Source: Cranoglanis bouderius (Eukaryota; Chordata; Actinopteri; Siluriformes; Cranoglanididae). Taken from it: a stretch of DNA of 64,000 nt. The stretch is taken from assembly GCA_023630585.1 (NCBI GenBank), contig CM042566.1, positions 1,591,254 to 1,655,253 of the forward strand. Direction: 5' to 3'. Positions 46,870 through 58,446 of this stretch are shown here, one piece after another (position 1 is the stretch's first letter; every line of letters begins with the position of its first letter). The translations under genes and the position numbers were made by a program. The notes beneath the pieces were generated by a model that saw nothing but the letters and a program-made list of their open reading frames with translations, was not told the DNA's origin and searched no databases.

Positions 46870-48427
46870 CAGCCGTGGCCAAAAGTTTTGAGAATGACAC
46901 AAATATTAATTTTCACAAAGTCTACTGCTTCAGTGTTTTTAGATCTTTTTGTCAGATGTTACTGTTACTGAAGTATAATCACAAGCATTTCATAAGTGTC
47001 AATGGCTTTTATTGACAATTACATGAAGTTTATGCAAAGAGTCAATATTTGCAGTGTTGACCCTTCTTTTTCAAAACCTCTGCAATTCGCCCTGGCATGC
47101 TGTCAATCAACTTCTGGGCCACATCCTGACTGATGGCAGCCCATTCTTGCATAATCAATGCTTGGAGTTTGTCAGAGTTTGTGGGTTTTTGTTTGTCCAC
47201 CCGCCTCTTGAGGATTGACCACAAATTGTCAGTGGGATTAAGGTCTGGGGAGTTTCCTGGCCATGGACCCAAAATGTCGATGTTTTGTTCCCGAGCCACT
47301 TCGTTATCACTTTTGCCTTGTGGCAAGGTGCCCCATCATGTTGGAAAAGGCATTGTTCATCACCAAACTGTTCTTGGATGGTTGGGAGAAGTTGCTCTCT
47401 GAGGATGTTTTTGTACCATTCTTTATTCATGGCTGTGTTCTTAGGCAAAATTGTGAGTGAGCCCACTCCCTTGGCTGAGAAGCAACCCCACACATGAGTG
47501 GTCTCAGGATGCTTTACTGTTGGCATGACACAGGACTGATGGTAGCGCTCACCTTTTCTTCTCCGGACAAGCTTTTTTCCAGATGCCCCAAACAATTGGA
47601 AAGGGGATTCATCAGAGAAAATGACATTACCCCAGTCCTCAGCAGTCCAATCCAATTTTTGCAGAATAGCAGTCTGTCCCTGATGTTTTTCCTGGAGAGA
47701 AGTGGCTTCTTTGCTGCCTTTCTTGACACCAGGCCATCCTCCAAAAGTCTTCGCCTTACTGTGCGTGCAGACGCACTCACACCTGCCTGCTGCCATTCCT
47801 GAGCAAGCTCTGCACTGGTGGTGCCCCGATCCCGCAGCTGAATCAACTTTAGGAGACGGTCCTGGCGCTTGCTGGACTTTCTTGGGCGCCCTGAAGCCTT
47901 CTTCACAACAGTTGAACCTCTCTCCTTGAAGGTCTTGATGATCCGATAAATGGTTGATTTAGGTGCAATCTTACTAGCAGCAATATCCTTGCCTGTGAAT
48001 CCCTTTTTGTGCAAAGCAATGATGGCTGCACGTGTTTCCTTGCAGGTAACCATAGTTAACAGAGGAAGAAGAATAATTTCAAGCACCACCCTCCTTTTAA
48101 AGCTTCCAGTCTGTTATTCTAACTCAATCAGCATGACAGAGTGATCTCCAGCCTTGTCCTCGTTAACACTCTCACCTGTGTTAACCAGAGAATCACTGAC
48201 ATGATGTCAGCTGGTCCTTTTGTGGAAGGGCTGAAATGCAGTGGACATGTTTTTTTGGGATTAAGTTCATTTTCATGGCAAAGAGGGACTTTGAAATTAA
48301 TTGCAATTCATCTGATCACTCTTCATAACATTCTGGAGTATATGCAAATTGACATCATAAAAACTGAGGCAGCAGACTTTGTAAAAATTAGTATTTGTGT
48401 CATTCTCAAAACTTTTGGCCACGGCTG
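46870..48427 (-). mobile_element. Tc1-like transposon with both terminal repeats and TA duplication
   Basis: Ends begin CAGCCGTGGCCAAAAGTTTT at 46870 and, in reverse, at 48427. About 58 bases of each end match with a few mismatches, and TA flanks both sides (46868-46869 and 48428-48429). The length is 1558 bp, normal for Tc1 elements. The family closely resembles Tc1 elements known to be shared between teleosts and lampreys (from memory). It is the best preserved mobile element in the window. Confidence 0.93.
47042..48053 (-). pseudogene. Tc1-like transposase, two frameshifts
   Basis: DDE-type transposase of about 340 residues in relatives, which cuts at the terminal repeats and inserts at TA. 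Three consecutive frames carry it on the minus strand. The first runs from MVTCKETRAAIIALHKKG (ATG at 48053) through the paired-like DNA-binding region with GRPRKSSKRQDRL. The second has NVIFSDESPFQLFG (first catalytic Asp) and CLFQHDGAPCHKA (second). The third has GNSPDLNPTDNLWSILKRR and ends QHCKY with a stop at 47042-47044. Frames change near 47658 (a few bases lost) and near 47290 (one base lost in a C run). The third catalytic residue is Asp where the DD34E family has Glu. The copy cannot make an intact protein. Confidence 0.92.
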
Positions 48428-48429
48428 TA

Positions 48430-49360
48430 CAGTATGTGAGCTTATGAGCTCGTAAAGGTGATCTCGTCTTCACGTAACCATCAAAGACATCATCATCATC
48501 TCTGCATGAAATATGCTGAGGCCTTCAATGATCCAATAAACTCCTGGAGAATACATGAAGAACCATTTTGTAGAAGAGTATATATATATATATATAATTT
48601 CCATATATAATATAACCTTAAGGTGATCTAAGGAGATCTATTTAAGCTCGGAACAATTAACACACAAACAAACATCATTTCAGTATTTCAATTATTTTTT
48701 TGATGTCATTTATGTGATTATTCTTTGTTTGCAAACGAGGGCCTCAGACTTTTGGACCTGATTCTAAACGACCTCTTTATTTTTTAGCAGGCATTTTTCC
48801 AACTTACTAAAAATCTTGCAGAGGAATTTTAACAAATTGTTTGGTGCTTAAACAATTTTTTTTTTAATTAGTGGTGCAACACCAATCATTTTGTCTACAA
48901 GAAAACTTTTTCCCTCTATTTTCAATATCCATTTGATATTCAGCAGCTCAAAATAATTGCTCTAAATGTTGAAGAAATGTAAATGTAACCGGACTTGCCT
49001 GGCTGCAGGCCGTCATCTCTCAAGAAGTGATAATGAGGCAAAAGCTGATGAGCAAATGAAGCATCTCTGGAAACAAACACACAACACTATGAATAAATCA
49101 GCAAGCAATTATGTACATTCGCTATCATTTGTAGCGTTCTTGTTGACGAATTTTATCTAGCCAAAGCTTGCTGCAGCATGGACGTCATGTGCGTGAAGAC
49201 GCAGTTAGACGTGTGCTCACGGAGCAGGTTAATGGCAATGGAAATGCGTTTTTTTTTGTGAGGCTACAGCAGGGCAGAGCTGGGACAAGATTGCGAGAAG
49301 TTTCTGGTTGTGGCTTGTAGTATAAATGTAACACCTCGATCTGATCGGTCAGAAGGTGTG
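48430..49360. other. Intergenic DNA without a recognised gene
   Basis: AT-rich, with a short (TA)n at 48581-48596. Nothing gene-like seen. Confidence 0.5.
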
Positions 49361-49364
49361 CATT

Positions 49365-49566
49365 ATTTTTGTTTAAGCAGATTTTAAAGAATGTGTTGTT
49401 TAACAAAGTAAAGTGTTTTGTTAGGAGACATTTATTTAGTGTATATGGAAGGAGTCTTGGGTGTGCTGAGTTTCCCAGCTCAGCAAAGTCTTCAGGACAG
49501 AGGAGTTTATGCTTTACGGTTTCTCTGCAAAACAACTGTGTTTTTTTTTTTTTTTTTTTTTTTTTT

Positions 49567-49637
<71 letters not shown>

Positions 49638-49735
49638 TGGTGAGGGAATGACTGTTTATCACAGCTATAATGTAAGTAAGAACAGGAACTAACTAATTTC
49701 TCAGATGTTCCACAACAACTATAAACCATTTAAAT
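49365..49735 (-). mobile_element. Family A fragment expanded by a T tract and (GA)n
   Basis: Flanks match family A in reverse (ATGGAAGGAGTC, TTCAGGACAGAGGAGTTTAT, then GACTGTTTATCACAGCTATA and GAACAGGAACTAACT). In between, at 49542-49566, is a run of about 25 T, followed by (GA)n at 49567-49635. In other copies this position has TTTTTTGTC then AGAGAGAG, so slippage expanded it. Confidence 0.7.
49542..49635. repeat. Poly-T followed by (GA)n
   Basis: About 25 T and then about 33 GA units with two AA/AC interruptions. Confidence 0.95.
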
Positions 49736-49756
49736 GTGTGTTTTGGCAAGGGGGAG

Positions 49757-50108
49757 GGGCAACGGTGGCTTAGTGGGTAGCACGTTTGCCTCAAACATCC
49801 AGGTTCGATTCCCGTCACGGCCATGTGTGTGCGGAGTTTGCATGTTCTCCCCGTGCTTCGGGGGGTTTCCTCCGGGTACTCCGGTTTCCTCCCCAGTCCA
49901 AAGTCATGCATTGCAGGCTGATTGGTATGTTCGGAAGTGTCCGAAGTGTCTGAATGGGTGTGTGAATGTGTGTGTGATTGTGCCCTGCGATGAACTGGAA
50001 CCCCGTCCAGGGTGTCCCCAACCTGTGCCCCATGCTTTCTGGGATGGGCTCCAGGATCCCTGCGACCCAGTAAGGATAAGCGGTATAGAAAATTGATGGA
50101 TGGATGGA
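49757..50108 (+). mobile_element. tRNA-derived SINE with LINE-type tail
   Basis: The head CGGTGGCTTAGTGGGTAGCA resembles a tRNA A box region and CAGGTTCGATTCCCG a B box. The body contains GTTTGCATGTTCTCCCCGTG and CCCGTCCAGGGTGTCCCC, and the tail ends in GATGGATGGATGG repeats. The copy appears full-length. Transcription by RNA polymerase III is expected for the family. Confidence 0.85.
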
Positions 50109-50289
50109 ATTTTTGGGTTTATTCGTCGTGCCTCAGCCACATCACACACCCCCAGCATGGATTATTTTGGTATAACTGCATTAAAGCCGTTAATTCACCC
50201 GTACAAGCATTCAACTGTGTAAACTGTGCTGCAAATGTCCGTTCAGTACCGTGTCTATTCAGTCAAGACGGTAAGCAATTATTAAACAC

Positions 50290-50610
50290 TGCACTCCTGT
50301 AACAATGGAGACTCAACAGAGGTTTTAGTCTCCATGTACTGAAGGTTTAGTAAACACAATCCACACCTAAAATCCTTTAAACAATCCAAAGAGTATTCAA
50401 AACTCAGGGCCAGGATCACAGACTAAGGTAGCAAAAGTGGAGCAAAGGCTCAGAAATCACAACACAATATGAATACTATCAAGAACTCGCAATGCGATTA
50501 TAAATGAATCAGTCCTTATATAGTGCATAAACAGGAAATGAAGCTCAAACAGGAAGTGTGTGGGGTAGGGGGACCCCTGCTGGAGTGGAGGTGACGTTAC
50601 ATGACGTCTT
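50290..50610. repeat. Unclassified interspersed repeat
   Basis: Non-coding, with CACCTAAAATCC, CAGGAAATGAAGCTCAAACA and GGAGTGGAGGTGACGTTACA, in the style of repeat at 31360-32110. It may form one composite with 51060-51450, which has the opposite reading style. Confidence 0.3.
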
Positions 50611-51059
50611 AATAATTCAACACTGAAATTGTCAGGTTTTTTTTTGCATTATTTACATGTAATTGTGTAACACCGTGCCACTATCTGTATCTGCTCAGAT
50701 AATTCATATCTGTATTTGGCTTTAAACCTGAAGTAGGCGTGACATAAACAGGAAGATTTTTGGCCCTGGAAAACCCGCAGATGTAGAAATGTGAGCAGTG
50801 TGAGCGTAGTGTGTGTGAACTGTGGCTCTGACAGTTCCTCTACCTCAGCTACATCACTCCAGTTCATAATCACTAGAGATTATTATAGTATTAAAGTATA
50901 GTGTAGCATTATAATATAGTCTAGATCAGTATCAAATAGAGATTATTGTAGTATTATTTTTTGTTTGGACCTGCCTGTCATATTTTCGAACAAATCTAGT
51001 TCTCAAAATATAAACAAACTAGTAGCGTAATTTAAACCACCACAACCCTGATCAGGACG

Positions 51060-51450
51060 TCACTAAGACTTTTGTTTTTCAGGCACGACGTGAAGTATTA
51101 GTTTGTTTCTTTTGATCCAACATTACCGAGCACTCTTCTCTGGACTGATTTTCTGAACTATTGACCCAAGCTAAGTATTTATCTGGATTCCGATTTTGCC
51201 TAAGCCCTTGAAAGTCTGTGTTTTGTGATATTTTGGTCCACATCTCATACTGTGTGTTCATTTCAATTAGCCCACGTTGTTTGAAAAAACTGACTGCCTA
51301 GGTTATTGGACCCTGCGGGGTTTTTTGGATTTGCCCTAAACACTGCTGTTGTCCTGTTTTCCTTTTTTTGCATGTGTTATATCTGAATAAAGTGACGGAT
51401 TTATTCACCGCAACTGTATCCAGCTCTCATTCGGTGTCGTAACAGATGCG
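51060..51450. repeat. Probable retroelement end fragment
   Basis: Contains TGTTATATCTGAATAAAGTG, GACGGATTTATTCACC and GGTGTCGTAACAG, resembling the 3' ends of teleost retroelement units with a polyadenylation-like AATAAA. No coding sequence. Confidence 0.35.
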
Positions 51451-51469
51451 GTCATATTCGATGACATCC

Positions 51470-51790
51470 CTGGTTAATTTACAGCATTTAGCACACATTC
51501 CTTATTCAAGGGATTTATAAAAGTGCTTTATAATATTATACGATTATTCTAAACCCTGTTAAGAAGGAATTACAGCAAGGAAATACTCAAGGCAAGGTTC
51601 TTTCTTTACATTTTAAATTAGTGCTCATTTAAAATGAGTGCACTTGGCGAAGAGGCAGGTTTTCAGGCTTCGTTTGAAGACAGCCAGCGAAACACTAGAC
51701 TGGCTCAGAGGATTTTACATTGGAGACATTGGGGACAGGCATGGCATGAGAAATGTCCTCATAGATGGCCAGGTTTCTGTAGATACAATT
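51470..51790 (-). mobile_element. L2-type LINE tail fragment
   Basis: Shares the tail words of 22945-23220 in the same orientation: TTTACAGCATTTAGCACACA and CGTTTGAAGACAGCCAGCGA. Coding remnants are not clear. Confidence 0.55.
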
Positions 51791-51879
51791 TTATCTGTAG
51801 ATATACATTTTTTTTTACAAGATATGTAGTTGTATTCTTAGACGGATTGATAAGACAAATCTTATCTGTTGTATAACAT

Positions 51880-53570
51880 GTATGACAATAATTTCAGAAA
51901 TAACAGGCGAATCAGATGCGAGCGTTTAGATGTGAGTCAAATGATCAGATATCAGATATGTTTCGGATTTAGGGCCTCGTTTGAATTGGACTGATATCGG
52001 AGGTGGAATGATCCGATCCGAGCTGTTTACATGTATACAACAATATCTAGTCTGAGCAAAAACCCCCCCCCCCCCAAAACAGCAGAATAGATTTCAAGTG
52101 ACGTCACATTTCCCAGGATTCATAGCGCAGTCACCATTTTGTGGGTCAAACGATGGGATTAACGATGTGTACAACTGTATCAACAGTATTTTAAATAATT
52201 GTCCTCAGGATTTTATGGTTCATACTTGTGATGTTAATCGATGCAGAAATACATCAGGTGATAAAGTTAAAAGGATGTTTTTTCTCGGTACCAGATGTCC
52301 GACTCACAGACAGAGAGGAAATGAGTAGACAGTGAGGAATGATGTGGACTGTACGTATTTACAGAAAGCATTTTCAAAGTTTGTTTGGATCACTTGGCTA
52401 GACATCATTTATGGGCAACGACAAAAAAAACATAAACGATTACACAGAACTTTCACTGGAAATCCATCTACAAAATGGTGGACGCCCTTTATCACTTGGT
52501 GATGTAAAAGTTAGAAAAAGGCTCGATCACTGCTTTCAAAACGCAAAAAAAAACTTCCTCTTGTTCTTGAAATGTGAGACTGATTTATGATTTATACCTA
52601 TTTATGATTTATACGATAACTCTGTTGCACAATAAAGCCTCCGTGACCTTCAGAACTTCTTCTTGATTATAATAAAGTGTTGGAGAGTTACGGCCTTCGT
52701 GAGTTATGGAGCTGAGAAAAGGTTAAACAATGTCGGTGTTAAAGCGAGTCTGGATGTGTGAGTTCTGTCACCCGAGTCCACTGGAAGCCGCTTCACTCCG
52801 GATGGTTTGAGGTTTGATTGAGACAGATTAGTGAAAACGACAGTGTTGTGATCGCGTTCATCACGCCCAGCGCTGGGCTTAAAAATAGAACAGTGAGAAA
52901 ATCCTGCAGAGAAATGAACGGGCGATCGACTCCGAAACGTCGCCCGGCGGCAAGATGGAATGCATTTATCATGCTTGATATTTATTGCATGACCTCCGTC
53001 TCTTGCACATTCTTCTTCTATCATACTTCGCTGTTCCGATCACATGGCGCCGAGGAGTGGACAACCTCCCGAAACTACTCACTACGCCTATGTTCCTCCA
53101 CATCGTTTATTCCCTTTGTAGACAAAAAGGAGTGGGTGAGAGACAGGAGGAGTGAGAGATCAGTGCCTGGGAAAGAGTAATGTCCTTCAGAGGTGTTGAG
53201 GCATCTGTTCATCTGTTCATCTGTTCATCTGTTCACACGACATTTATTTTATATCCTGAAGGGAAAATGGGGACACAACTATAATAAGAACCTTGCAATA
53301 TTATTAACAATGCATAAGAGCTCAGAGTCACAGAAGGAAAATTGCTCTGAGAACAGATGTCACGGCAGGCTCGATGCCTGAAAACACACACGCCGTTATT
53401 TGAAAGTGATCTTTCGAACTTGTGCATGTGTCCTCCTTCAATCTGCGATTTGCTTGTTCTTGTTCTTGAAACGAGACTCTAAGCAGCACTGTTTGTACAA
53501 TCTGAAAATGCTGTATAAGATTAACCAGTCGTTAAAAAAAAACAACAACTCAGCACCCAGACAACAGCAT
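51880..53570. other. Intergenic DNA, partly repeat-free
   Basis: A C tract at 52062-52074. The stretch 52680-53110 lacks simple repeats and has balanced composition. Open frames of about 105-120 residues there overlap one another on both strands and none looks like a known protein. (CATCTGTT)n-like words occur at 53202-53236. Confidence 0.4.
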
Positions 53571-53574
53571 CTAT

Positions 53575-54060
53575 TCTGAGGAGAAAGATGAAGACCTCAC
53601 TGATACATGAGAAAATGATCAACCTAGCGTCGATGGCACTCCATGGTCAGTTCTTTAGGCAGATAAACAACAGCTACGTTGATGAGAACTTTTGGGTGGC
53701 TGCAAAGTGCTGGGCTACAGGGTGAGACAGAGAGACATCTCAAAGCATCGCAAGATCAAGCACTCAACACTCGCTATCACCAAAGAAACATCCTCAGAAT
53801 GGGTGCTGATAGCAAATTGCAGGTTGTACCAGCAACATGAAGAGCACCCGATCGACACCTCCGACACATTTGGATAGCTAGCTAAACGCACTGGTTGAAT
53901 TGTATATAAGGTCGTTGAGACGGAAACGGAGAACATCATCGTCATCATCATCATGTACAACATGGCTGTCATGTCAACACCATTGGGATGGTGCCCACAT
54001 TCTTCAAAAAGTCAATACTGAGTCCAGTGGAGCCCCGGGATGAAGCCGAGAAAACAAAAA
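53575..54060 (+). pseudogene. Probable LINE-type protein remnant
   Basis: Plus-strand pieces in changing frames read MALHGQFFRQINNSYVDENF, then SQDQALNTRYHQRNILRMGA and CRLYQQHEEHP. These recall a conserved block just after the reverse transcriptase of some fish and invertebrate LINEs (motifs like AQDQALNTRYH and a Cys-rich CRLC word). Frames shift at least twice and stops are present. Identification is from memory and uncertain. Confidence 0.45.
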
Positions 54061-54062
54061 TG

Positions 54063-54116
<54 letters not shown>
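54063..54116. repeat. (AAT)n microsatellite
   Basis: About 17 AAT units directly after the LINE-like remnant. Confidence 0.95.
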
Positions 54117-54117
<1 letters not shown>

Positions 54118-54119
54118 TT

Positions 54120-55858
54120 GATAAATCCCCAAAATATAGATGCACATTTATTTTACACACATAATTCCACAAATTTTGCTAGCTAAAATAATGAAGTGCT
54201 GGTAGAAATAATTTTTTTTAGCTGTTTTGTTGTTACTTACCTTCAGAAGCCCTGAACCACAAGGTGTGAATGTCTTTATTTTGACTCAGTATATTACGTC
54301 ATTACTTATTAAGTTATTATTTTGACTTACTAAATCAAAATAACGAGGTAGTAAATCGAAATAATGCATTATAAGAACAATGAGTTAGTAATAATCGAGT
54401 TAGTGAGTTAAAATAATGAGATAATATCTTGAAATAACTAACTAAGTCAAAATTAAAAAAATGTTAAGTTGAAATAATGATATACTACGTACATCAAAAA
54501 TAATGAAATCACACCTTTCAGTTCAGGGCTTCCATAGTTACCCACAGTAAAAAAAAATAAAAAATAAAAAGAATAACACATAGATAATAAATACAAATAA
54601 AATAAATAGTTTAACATTTGACCTATTTTTTAATGATTATTTTTATGTTTATTATTTTATATAGGTTTTTTTTTCCTGTTTAAACCTTTAAAGTTGTGTT
54701 TAAATGGTAAGAATTTGTTTCTCCTCCATCACTGAACACATTTTTATCTCACTGGTTGCTTTTAAAGGTTGGAAGCAAATTGTGTCAAAGTTTCAAAGCA
54801 ATCCCCTCCTCGGCCTACAGGTGGCATCGACCCATTGTTAAATACAAGAGAAAGAGAAAGTGAGGAGAAGTGATGGTTATTAAATTCATTACCGTGTGTT
54901 TAATTACCGAATCACACCAGGTGAATAAAGACACAGATCAGTTCCTCTGATGGGTCACAGAAAGTAAAAAGTCAGACTAATTAACACCAAGAAAAGTTCA
55001 ATCCTTTTGTCCTGATGATTTCCTCAGTTGTGTCACATTTTAAAATCTTTCCTGCCGTTTTGTAGTTTCTCCGACTTGCAGTATTGACCTGTTTCAGTCT
55101 CGTGACCTTTTTCTTGTGGCCGCAATACTATTTATGATCATTTATTTATTTATGAAAGCGATGGCGGAAAATGTAAAAACATCAGACACGCGATACCTAG
55201 AAACATTGTGGTAGATGGTTTTGTCCCAGCGAAAATATACACAGATTTGAATTGACAACTCTAACATTCACAGACATTAACATACATTTAATCCACAATC
55301 TGTCGAGAGTCTGAGGGCTTTAAAGAAGACCGAAGCCTAACGGTACTTCAGCACTGGATGAGTTGGAGAAATGAAGCTGTAGCACCTGAGAGATCTTTAG
55401 CACAAGAAGCTGTAGTACAAGAAGATATTATATATATATTATTGTGAAACCATAGAGTTCAAATACAATCCCTGTCATCATGGAGTTACAAAAATTATTA
55501 TAAATAATAAGAGGCTCCTGTGGTCCGGTCCTCCAAAAAATTTGATCGATTCAGTGAACAAAATCTCTGACCTTAGGACTTTAAAAATGATTGATTGAAA
55601 CACAGTGAGCTCTGTGGCGGCATGTGGGGTGTCATTTATAGCTGAAAATGGAGCTCCAAAGTCGGCTAAACTGCCTGATTCCACGGGCACCATAGATCGA
55701 GAGATGCCAAAAGCTACTGCAGTGCTCTGTAATACAGTTATAACATGGTGCACGTTGGTTGTTGGGTTCCAGAGCTATTGGGCTATTGGTCACTTAACAA
55801 ATGCAGATGATCCCTGTTTTGGTAATAGCATGGTTTCTACAAAAGAACACAATCACGT

Positions 55859-55930
<72 letters not shown>

Positions 55931-56100
55931 ACCCACTGGTAAAGCTACAAACAACAACATTAAACACTGAACCTCTACACATCTATTACAGATAATTGCT
56001 CGGGTAATTTGTTTAGCTTAGAATTGTCATGTAAATACCGATAAAGGACTAGAGACTATGATTCCCATCAGCCACTGCACCTCACCTGACCACATCACAT
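54120..56100. other. Intergenic DNA without a recognised gene
   Basis: AT-rich. Recurrent AAATAATGA/TAGTAAATC words at 54290-54500 look like a decayed short repeat. No coding evidence. Confidence 0.45.
55859..55925. repeat. (CT)n microsatellite
   Basis: About 33 uninterrupted CT units. Confidence 0.95.
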
Positions 56101-56109
56101 GACTATCTG

Positions 56110-56345
56110 GACCTGATTCACGTTTGGGATGGTTAGCACTTGTATATATGTCACACCTTGCACTGCTCACATGGTCTTTCATATGTCTTTCTTTGCCATG
56201 GTTTCCTGTTACTGAGTTATGGTCATTGGTTTATGTTTATTTCATAGCCTTTGTGTTCTTAGTTCCTGTTTTGTGTTCTGTTTTCATCTTCATTAAAACT
56301 TTATCTGCACTTGCATCCGTCTTCGCCTCCATTTACATAACAAGA
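56110..56345. repeat. Probable retroelement end fragment
   Basis: Contains TTCATTAAAACTTTATCTGC and GCATCCGTCTTCGCCTCC, in the style of retroelement 3' ends seen also at 51060-51450. Confidence 0.35.
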
Positions 56346-56349
56346 ATAC

Positions 56350-56790
56350 ATATAGCGGGGTCCAAAAGTCTGAGACCGCATCAAAAATATGGGATTTATT
56401 ATTTTATTTTTTCCATTTAAAACTGGAAGTGTTAGAATTAGATAAGAAAAGATTTTTAACCAGAGGAAAAAAAAAAAAAAAAAACGTTCAGTATCTTAGA
56501 TGCTGAAGATTCGAGACCCTGCACTATGTATTTCTAGATCACTATTAAAAGTTAAACAAATTTGCGATATTGACCACGTACAGTGTGTTTGTACAAAAGG
56601 TCAGATTTTCCCAGAGTCTTATCCCTTCTATCGAAGCATGTGTTCAGACGACGCTGAGATGGAGTTGATCTAACACGGATCGACAGGTCTTACACAAAGT
56701 CCACGCCAGCTTGAGTGAATGCGGTCGTTAAAGGGGGACATACCGATTCTGAAATCCATAAAAATATTTCTTACGTTCTACTTGCAGCAC
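56350..56790. mobile_element. Tc1-like terminal, non-coding remnant
   Basis: Starts with AGCGGGGTCCAAAAGTCTGA and continues with non-coding sequence including CACAAAGTCCACGCCAGCTT and GGGGGACATACCGATTCTG, which I recall from untranslated ends of Tc1-type elements. No transposase sequence is left. Confidence 0.45.
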
Positions 56791-57839
56791 ATTGAAGGCA
56801 TATTGATACCAGCCAGTAACTCCAGAGTCTTTCAGTCATACGGTGGTGTCACATGAAGCAGATCAATAGACCGATTCAATGAGGTAAATACAGTAAATTT
56901 ACTGTTCATGTTTACACCAAAGAGACAGTGAGAGCTTATTGTAGTTTGGATGTGAACGATTACTTTCTTAGCGGAAAGATAGGAAATATTCGCTCTTATA
57001 ATGTGGATGGTGTTTGTATTGTGTATGAAGAACTCAGCATGGTTCAATGCTAATAAGGAAGTTAGAAGTCGTGAGCGGACACTGTACGTGTATGGCTGGG
57101 TGAGTTAGCCAGCTAGCTTGTTTGGCTGATACGGATTTGTTGATGATTTTTGTGCCACTTTTAAATGTGCAATATTTCATATAAGTTGAGGTAAAACGTA
57201 CGCTAGACATCCTTGAGTTAGGAAATCGATACGCTTTAATTTCTGAAATCAAGTTCGTTCCTGACCCGAGGGGAAATCCAATAACTGAACAACATGGTCC
57301 TAATTTTAATTTGGATTACATGAATTTAATTAAAGCTACCGGTCACATAAAAAGAGGCACACAGGAGGTATGGATCTTCGCTAGTGTTTGCCATCAACTG
57401 CATATGTTACAGGAACAGCGACATCTGTTAGTTTGCTTTCATTATGTTTTCTTTGTGTCACGGCACAATCAAACTGACCCCGGGTCTGCCGTGTTCTCCG
57501 AGCGAGGCACTCTCGAGCGTGTTACAATTACAATTCCATTATATCAACGTTGAGATGCGTATAATAACACAAACTGAGCTGTTCTCCAACACGTCCTAAA
57601 TCTCTCTGTAGTCTCTGTGGACTGACCCCGTGTAACTTACCGTCAGCTCTGACGTCACGGAGGATGGCATTTCCAAACGAACAAACGAACAACAACAACA
57701 ACGAAATTCCATACAAGATCAATGAGGAAACAAGGACACACTACTACCAAGAACCGCTGGAGTTTTACTCAGATGGAAAATCTGATGAAATATGCTGATA
57801 TTTTCCCCAATAAATACCTGTAAACTGTAAAAAGAAAAA

Positions 57840-57950
57840 AAAAAGGGGGTTCTCAAGGGTTCGTTGGATAGTTGTTGGTTCTTTGCTTCCTACAATGGTT
57901 CTACTTGGAACCTTTTCTAACGTTTCCTTTTTTAACATTTCCATTGCAAA
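57840..57950. repeat. Fragment of the GAACCCTT-type repeat
   Basis: Words GGGGTTCTCAAGGGTTC, TGGTTCTTTGCTTCC and TGGTTCTACTTGGAACC match the style of 63310-63990 in the other orientation. Confidence 0.45.
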
Positions 57951-57984
57951 GGAGAACAGAAACAATAAATAAAGTGAATGTAGC

Positions 57985-58190
57985 TGCGAATGTAGCAGCA
58001 ATTAAGGGGCCAAGCACTTTCTGGCCCAACCGCTTAACTACTGAAGAAGTCTAGAATCCATCTGGACCATCAGTGCTTGTCCTCGAGGAGCTAGACTAAA
58101 TCTGATGGTAATCTGTCAAGCCGTGGTTGAGATATTGCCTCACTTCCTGTTTGCTTACTTTGCCGTCAAATTAGTTTGTGAGTTATGGAT
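57985..58190. repeat. Inverted fragment of the ddb1 intron 1 repeat
   Basis: Contains AGGGGCCAAGCACTT, GTCCTCGAGGAG, TCAAGCCGTGGTTGAGATAT and CTCACTTCCTGT, matching 12160-12320 in reverse order and strand. Confidence 0.6.
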
Positions 58191-58346
58191 GAACTGCCCT
58201 GCATATCAAATATCCAAGAAACAAGTTCTGTATAGGTTGGCCTGATGATGCTGTGATCCAGATATGGAGATGATTGGGTGGTAGGCACTTCATGTGTGGT
58301 CACCCTAGGGCACCACACTGTGTTAATCCGGGCCTGGGTACATGAC

Positions 58347-58445
58347 CCCAAAATATAACATAATATAATATAATATAATATATAATAATATAATATAATA
58401 TATAATAATATAATATAATATAATATAATATAATATAATATAATG
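58347..58445. repeat. (TATAA)n microsatellite
   Basis: About 19 pentamer units with a few ATA insertions, directly before a family A copy. Confidence 0.9.
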
Positions 58446-58446
58446 T

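Noticed and set aside
49757..49830. A functional tRNA gene
   Set aside because: It has A-box and B-box-like words but no complete cloverleaf, and continues into a SINE body and tail.
52704..53180. Open frames of 106 and 120 codons on opposite strands
   Set aside because: They overlap each other, lack recognisable motifs and lack convincing splice or promoter context.
55605..55995. 121-codon plus-strand frame
   Set aside because: A third of it is a Leu-Ser run from (CT)n, and the remainder matches no family I know.
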